Program-made: the position numbers and the translations under genes
Part shown: in pieces, positions 4,799 to 8,666 of the stretch
Numbering within the stretch: the stretch's first letter is position 1
How the letters are laid out: every line of letters starts with the position of its first letter
Assembly (NCBI GenBank): GCA_964354135.1
Contig: CAYGZA010000294.1
Location: 1-8,666 of the forward strand
Length of the DNA stretch: 8,666 nt
Source of the DNA: CAYGZA01 sp964354135
Lineage (GTDB): Bacteria > Planctomycetota > Planctomycetia > Pirellulales > Thermoguttaceae
Direction: 5' to 3'
The notes under the pieces: generated by a model
Seen by the model: only the letters and a program-made list of their open reading frames with translations
The model's database searches: none
What the model was told of the DNA's origin: nothing

Positions 4799-6589
4799 AT
4801 GAACCTGAACTGCGTTGACCTCGGGGTGATCGCCCTCTACTTCGTCCTCGTTCTCGGCGCCGGGTTCTGGTTTCAGCGGCGGGCGGCGCGGGGGCTGGAC
4901 GCCTATTTCCTGGGCGGCAAGAACATCCCATGGCTGGCCCTGGCGGTCTCCGGGGCCTCGTCGATGTTCGACGTCACCGGCACGATGTGGATCGTCACGC
5001 TGATTGTGCTCTTCGGCTTCAAGTCGATGTGGAACCACTGGATGTGGGGCTTCCTCATGGGGGCCTTCTTCATGTCGTTCATGGGAAAGTGGGTCCGCCG
5101 CTCCGGCGTGATCACCGGCGCCGAATGGATGGTCACCCGCTTCGGCGACGATGCAGCCGGCCGCACCGCCCGGACCGCCTATGCCCTGATGGCCGTCGTC
5201 ACGCTGGCGGCACTTCTGGGCTACTGCTTCACCGGGATCGGCAAGTTCGTGTCGGTATACGTCCCGTGGGACCCGCACGTCTGCGCCATCGTCATCTTTG
5301 CGATCACGACGGTCTACGTCCTCTTGGGCGGGCTCTACAGCGTGGTAGTGACCGACCTCATCCAAACGACGATCCTGACCGTTGCCTCGATCATCATCGC
5401 CTGCGTGGCCTACGCCAAGGTAACGCCGGAGACGCTCTCCAGCATCGAGGCCGCCCGGCCCGGCTTCGACTCCATCCTCCCGGTCTGGCAGTTGGACCAG
5501 GTGGAACTGGCGACGGTCCAAGGGACGGACTATGCCGGCTATCAGCTCTTCGGCCTGCTGGCGATTGCGTGGGTGCTCAAGGGGTTGCTCTTGAACTTCG
5601 GCGGGCCGGCCCAGATGTCCGACTTCCAGCGTTTCCTCGCGGCCCGCAACCCCCGCGACGCCGCCAAGGTGGGCGCCGCCTGGAGCGTGTTCATGATCGT
5701 CCGCTGGGCCCTGGCCGTGGGACTGGCGTTGTTGGCGATTCAGGCCGGGACGCAACTGAAGCTCGATCCCAACGAGGATGCGGAGCGATTCATGCCGCTG
5801 GCCCTGGGCGGTATGCCTGTGGGGCTCTTGGGCCTGGTTATTGCGGGTCTCTTATCGGCCTTCATGGCATCGTTTAGCGCCATGGTCAATGCGGGGGCGT
5901 CCTACGTGGTCCGCGACTTTTGGCAGCCGCTGGTCGCCCCCCGGGCGAGCCGCCGGCATCTGATTTGGGCGAGCTACGTTGCCAGCTTCGCCCTGGTGGC
6001 GGTGGGCATCGTGATTGGACTATCGGCCAAGTCGATCGTCGGGGTGTTCACCTGGATCATGATGGCCCTGGGCGGGGCCTTCGCCATTCCGAACGTCCTC
6101 CGCTGGTATTGGTGGCGCATGAACGGCTGGGGCTACGCGATCGGGACGCTCGTGGGACTGGTTGCCGCGCTAGTCACTCCTTTTGTCCCGGCACTGGGGC
6201 CGCTCTACATTTCGTTTCCCATGGTGTGCGCGGTCTCGCTGGCCGGCACACTCGCGGCGACCCTTGCCACTCAGCCCACCGCGGAGAACGTGCTCGTTTC
6301 CTTCTACCGCCACGTGCGGCCGTTCGGAGCCTGGGGGCCGATCAGCCGCCAGGCGGGACTCAGCCAGTCCGAGCGCCATGCGCCGTCGGAAAGCGTGGTC
6401 TTGGCAATCCTCAATACGATCCTCGGCGGCATTGCGATCCTGGGCGCGTACTTGGCCCCGATGTACCTGGTGATGCACCGGCACGGCCCGGCGTTGGCCT
6501 GGCTGGGCGTTGCGATGGCGGCCGTCGTCAGCCTTTACTTCACGTGGTATCGCACGCTCCCGGAATCCGAGCCGGCAGGTGAGCCATGA
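4799..6589 (+). CDS. Sodium:solute symporter (SSS family)
   Basis: A 596-residue inner-membrane transporter of the SSS/SGLT family, which imports a solute with sodium ions. By eye it has about 13 hydrophobic helices and no signal peptide. Family marks, in order: FLGGKN (37-42) before the first core helix, SGASSMFDVTGTMW (51-64) in the unwound helix, LGGLYSVVVTDLIQ (around 176-189) and LLSAFMASFSAMVN (351-364), whose S358 sits where the Na2-site serine of vSGLT is expected. The neighbouring vSGLT serine position appears as A357. The ATG at 4799 follows a weak GAAAG (4788-4792). The stop overlaps the next start as ATGA, so the two are probably translated together. The substrate cannot be named; co-location with URO-D and TIM-barrel genes hints at a sugar-like or methylated compound. 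No separate promoter is evident; the nested repeat block lies directly upstream. Confidence 0.93.
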   Translation: MNLNCVDLGVIALYFVLVLGAGFWFQRRAARGLDAYFLGGKNIPWLALAVSGASSMFDVTGTMWIVTLIVLFGFKSMWNHWMWGFLMGAFFMSFMGKWVRRSGVITGAEWMVTRFGDDAAGRTARTAYALMAVVTLAALLGYCFTGIGKFVSVYVPWDPHVCAIVIFAITTVYVLLGGLYSVVVTDLIQTTILTVASIIIACVAYAKVTPETLSSIEAARPGFDSILPVWQLDQVELATVQGTDYAGYQLFGLLAIAWVLKGLLLNFGGPAQMSDFQRFLAARNPRDAAKVGAAWSVFMIVRWALAVGLALLAIQAGTQLKLDPNEDAERFMPLALGGMPVGLLGLVIAGLLSAFMASFSAMVNAGASYVVRDFWQPLVAPRASRRHLIWASYVASFALVAVGIVIGLSAKSIVGVFTWIMMALGGAFAIPNVLRWYWWRMNGWGYAIGTLVGLVAALVTPFVPALGPLYISFPMVCAVSLAGTLAATLATQPTAENVLVSFYRHVRPFGAWGPISRQAGLSQSERHAPSESVVLAILNTILGGIAILGAYLAPMYLVMHRHGPALAWLGVAMAAVVSLYFTWYRTLPESEPAGEP

Positions 6590-6960
6590 CGATAGTTCGC
6601 GGCCTCTGGGCCGTCATTTTCGGCGCGCTGGGCCTTTGGGGTGCCCATGCGACTGCACACTGGTATAAGCCGAAGGGCCGTTGGGCACCGGCCCGAAAGC
6701 GGATTTTTGCCTGTTGCCTTCTGGTCACTGGAGGATGCCTGCTAATACTGGCTGGACTCATCGCCAATCGCCTCCGCGGGTGGATGTTCGCACCGCTGGG
6801 AATCAGCTACTCGGCGCTGGTGTTCCTGCCATGCTACTTCCGCGTCGTCAACCGCGTGATGGTTGTCCTTGTTGCCCGCGACGTGTTGTTCGCTGCAATC
6901 GCAATCTTGTGCTTTGCGATCGTCGCTGGGATCGTGCCCATGAGCTGGTTCGGCGTGTAA
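6586..6960 (+). CDS. Small membrane protein co-translated with the symporter
   Basis: I do not recognise a family. The protein has 124 residues with four hydrophobic stretches at about 4-23, 40-60, 66-86 and 99-120, separated by short basic loops (KPKGRWAPARKR at 28-39; FRVVNRV around 86-92), so it is almost entirely membrane-embedded. Its ATG overlaps the symporter stop (ATGA), and AGGTGA at 6577-6582 serves as a ribosome binding site close to the start. Such tight coupling usually means equal synthesis and a shared role, so an accessory subunit or stabiliser of the transporter is possible, but nothing in the sequence proves it. The open frame is clean, and the overlap argues strongly that it is a real gene. 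Confidence 0.75.
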   Translation: MTIVRGLWAVIFGALGLWGAHATAHWYKPKGRWAPARKRIFACCLLVTGGCLLILAGLIANRLRGWMFAPLGISYSALVFLPCYFRVVNRVMVVLVARDVLFAAIAILCFAIVAGIVPMSWFGV

Positions 6961-7005
6961 GTGACTCGGATCGGGGTTGTCTTAATAGAGCGAGGAGTTG
7001 ATGTG

Positions 7006-7902
7006 ATGAGAAATGCAGTCCGAATGGCCATTCCTACCGCGGCGGTCCTTGCAGGGCTTCTCATGAGCAGCCCGCCCGCTCCGTCGCAGACCACTTCGAG
7101 AAAGCAGCCGGGCGTCCAGAATCCCTTCTTCGCCTTCTGCATGGACACGCACGATGCCAAGAAGCGGAACCTGGACGAGCAGGCGCAGATGCTCAAGGAG
7201 CTGGGCTACGCCGGCGCCGGGCACCTGTGGCTCGATGGCGTGCCCGAGCGGCTCAAGACCCTCGACCAACAGGGCCTCAAGCTATATCAGGTCTACGTTC
7301 GCGCCAGTGTCGATCCGAGCCAGCCCAAGTACGACCCGCAGCTCCGCGAGGCGATAAAGCTCCTCAAGGGCCGGCCGGCGAGTCTCGGCGTCCTGATGAG
7401 CGGGATGAAACCCTCCGACACGACCGGCGACCCTCGGGCCGTGGAGATCCTCCGCGAGATCAGCGACATGGCCGCGCCGTCCGGCATTCGCGTGGCGTTG
7501 TATCCCCACACCGGCGACTGGCTCGAAAAGGTCGAAGACGCCATCCGCGTCGTCAAGAAGGTCGATCGCAAGAACGTGGGCGTGATGTTCAACCTCTGTC
7601 ACTGGATGAAAGTGGACAAGTCGCGGAATTACAAACGGGTCCTGAAGGCGGCGATGCCGCACCTGTTCGTGGTCTCGATCAACGGCGCGGACAGCGACGG
7701 CGAGAACTGGGACCGCCTGATCCAGCCCTTGGACCGCGGCAGCTTCGACATCTACGGCTTCTTGAAGACCTTGCGCGACCTCGGCTACACCGGCCCGATC
7801 GGACTCCAGTGCTACGGCATCCCGGGTGACGCCCGCGAGCACCTGGCCCGCTCCGCCGACGCCTGGCGCAGACTCACCGCCCGGCTGGAGGCCGAGAAGT
7901 GA
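7006..7902 (+). CDS. Exported TIM-barrel protein, xylose-isomerase-like / sugar epimerase family
   Basis: A 298-residue protein of the AP-endonuclease-2-like TIM-barrel family (sugar phosphate isomerase/epimerase annotations). Residues 1 to about 28 form a signal peptide: arginines at 2 and 6, a hydrophobic core to about 20, then SSPPAPSQ. It should act outside the inner membrane. Barrel landmarks are YPHTGDW (166-172), FNLCHW (195-200), VSINGAD (223-229) and GLQCYG (266-271). At places where epimerases carry Glu, Asp, His and Glu metal ligands I read Tyr/His, Asn, Ser/Asn and Gln, so the classical metal site is altered. H168 and H199 could still bind a metal or act in catalysis. The ATG at 7006 follows GAGGAG (6992-6997) by 8 nt; an in-frame GTG at 6961 would put residues before the signal peptide. 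It lies 45 nt after the small membrane protein, probably in the same operon. Confidence 0.82.
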   Translation: MRNAVRMAIPTAAVLAGLLMSSPPAPSQTTSRKQPGVQNPFFAFCMDTHDAKKRNLDEQAQMLKELGYAGAGHLWLDGVPERLKTLDQQGLKLYQVYVRASVDPSQPKYDPQLREAIKLLKGRPASLGVLMSGMKPSDTTGDPRAVEILREISDMAAPSGIRVALYPHTGDWLEKVEDAIRVVKKVDRKNVGVMFNLCHWMKVDKSRNYKRVLKAAMPHLFVVSINGADSDGENWDRLIQPLDRGSFDIYGFLKTLRDLGYTGPIGLQCYGIPGDAREHLARSADAWRRLTARLEAEK

Positions 7903-7972
7903 TTCTCGGTCCCTCATTGCAGACGCTGCGCGAATAGGGATAATCAAGGAAATGACTCGCGACCCCGTTGCC

Positions 7973-7985
7973 GCCCGTTGCGGGC
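7973..7985 (+). other. Short hairpin before the last gene
   Basis: GCCCG-TTG-CGGGC forms a perfect 5-bp stem with a 3-nt loop, ending 9 nt before the TAGGAG ribosome binding site of the next gene. No T-run follows, so it is not an intrinsic terminator. It could slightly hinder translation or be chance. Confidence 0.25.
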
Positions 7986-8006
7986 ATTGGACCGTAGGAG
8001 ATAGCC

Positions 8007-8666
8007 ATGACCTACCGCCGTAACCCGACGGTGCAAAGCCGGATGCTGCCGGTGGATATCGTATTGGGCCCGCCGTGGTGGTATCAAAACGAAGGGATCA
8101 CCTTCGACGAGGATCACTTCTATCACCCGGCGCGGCGGGTCGAGGCCGAGCGGAAGATGGAGGAAGTGCTCTACGAGCGCTGGGGCCGCTTTGGGCTCGG
8201 GGAAGACCGCGGCGAGGACTTGCCGGTCGTCGGGCCGGTACACCTGGCCGCCGGGTATTTGATTTCCGAGATGCTCGGCTGCCGGGTGGATTACCTGGAA
8301 TACGCCCCCCCGCAGGTCAAGCCGCTCAATCTCGACCGGTTGGAGATCGACCCGGACGCCGCCTTCGAGAGCCCCGCTTACCGGCGGACCAGGAAGCTCT
8401 TCGAAGACTTGTACGCCAGGCATGGTCGGCTGGTGGGGGACATCAACTGGGGAGGCATCATCAACGTGGCGTTGGACCTCCGCGGGGCGGCCATCTTCCT
8501 CGACCTGTACGACCGGCCCCAGGAGGTCGCGAGTTTTCTCGGGCAAATCGCCCAGGTCATGGAGCGGTTCACCCAGGAGGTCTTTGCGGCCACGGGCACC
8601 ACCTCGATCACCGGCAACCGCAACGTGCGGCACATCGCCAACCCGGTCTTCCTGCACTGCGAATGC
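8007..8666 (+). CDS. URO-D superfamily protein, N-terminal part (runs off the window)
   Basis: The frame is open from the ATG at 8007 to the window end: 220 codons with no stop. TAGGAG (7995-8000) lies 6 nt before the start. I place it in the uroporphyrinogen-decarboxylase / cobalamin-independent methionine synthase-like superfamily from its general pattern: an early LGPPWWYQNEG segment, the central GDINWGGIINVALDLRG (around 144-160), then DLYDRPQEVASFL and the start of the catalytic half, NPVFLHCEC (212-220). It is clearly different from the URO-D gene at 3204 and not a recent duplicate. The HCEC lies at the position of that protein's FGDDLG, not of its zinc motif, so it should not be read as the same metal site. 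The C-terminal half is outside the window. It is 104 nt after the TIM-barrel gene, same strand, possibly the same operon. HemE itself is unlikely. Confidence 0.65.
   Translation, partial: MTYRRNPTVQSRMLPVDIVLGPPWWYQNEGITFDEDHFYHPARRVEAERKMEEVLYERWGRFGLGEDRGEDLPVVGPVHLAAGYLISEMLGCRVDYLEYAPPQVKPLNLDRLEIDPDAAFESPAYRRTRKLFEDLYARHGRLVGDINWGGIINVALDLRGAAIFLDLYDRPQEVASFLGQIAQVMERFTQEVFAATGTTSITGNRNVRHIANPVFLHCEC

Noticed and set aside
4586..5755. 389-codon minus-strand open frame opposite the symporter
   Set aside because: It is a shadow frame; its C-terminal end reads through the repeat block, giving the TTEARRTRR-like peptide known from spurious predictions.
6961..7005. Upstream GTG start for the TIM-barrel gene
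   Set aside because: It would prepend 15 residues before a normal signal peptide, and the GAGGAG lies in position for the ATG at 7006.

Overview
The window is GC-rich bacterial DNA, best explained as a planctomycete (Planctomycetota) or close relative. This rests on a PomA-like MotA with a glycine/lysine-rich MotB, two divergent members of the uroporphyrinogen-decarboxylase (URO-D) superfamily, an exported TIM-barrel 'sugar isomerase/epimerase'-type protein, a sodium:solute symporter, and intergenic repeats of a kind I associate with this group. The assignment is an inference from style and gene content; there is no rRNA or phylogenetic marker here.

Layout. Positions 1-840 hold no convincing gene, but do hold a short run of heptamer repeats and a palindrome. 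On the minus strand, motA (start 2629) and motB (start 1830) are separated by 4 nt and form the stator pair of the flagellar motor. A divergent intergenic region follows (2630-3203) with a hairpin in the motA leader, a 15-nt tandem repeat, several GTTCCCC/GGGGAA elements and two candidate plus-strand promoters. The rest is read on the plus strand: a 409-aa URO-D-like methyltransferase (3204-4433), an intergenic block built of two nested inverted repeats (4460-4751), a sodium:solute symporter (4799-6589), a small four-helix membrane protein overlapping it by ATGA (6586-6960), an exported TIM-barrel protein (7006-7902), and the first 220 codons of a second URO-D-superfamily protein that runs off the window end (8007 onward).

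How the parts may work together. MotA and MotB make the ion channel of the flagellar stator. The plus-strand genes look like an uptake-and-catabolism cluster: a secondary transporter with a co-translated small membrane partner, an extracytoplasmic TIM-barrel enzyme and one or two proteins of the fold used by cobalamin-dependent methyltransferases. A pathway for a methylated or sugar-like substrate is a reasonable guess, but no corrinoid-binding protein is in the window and the substrate cannot be read from sequence.

The most unusual non-coding signal is the nested inverted-repeat block between the first URO-D gene and the symporter: outer arms of 28 nt (26 identical) and inner arms of 20 nt (18 identical), each made of 8-9-nt CACGGAG or CACGAAA steps.
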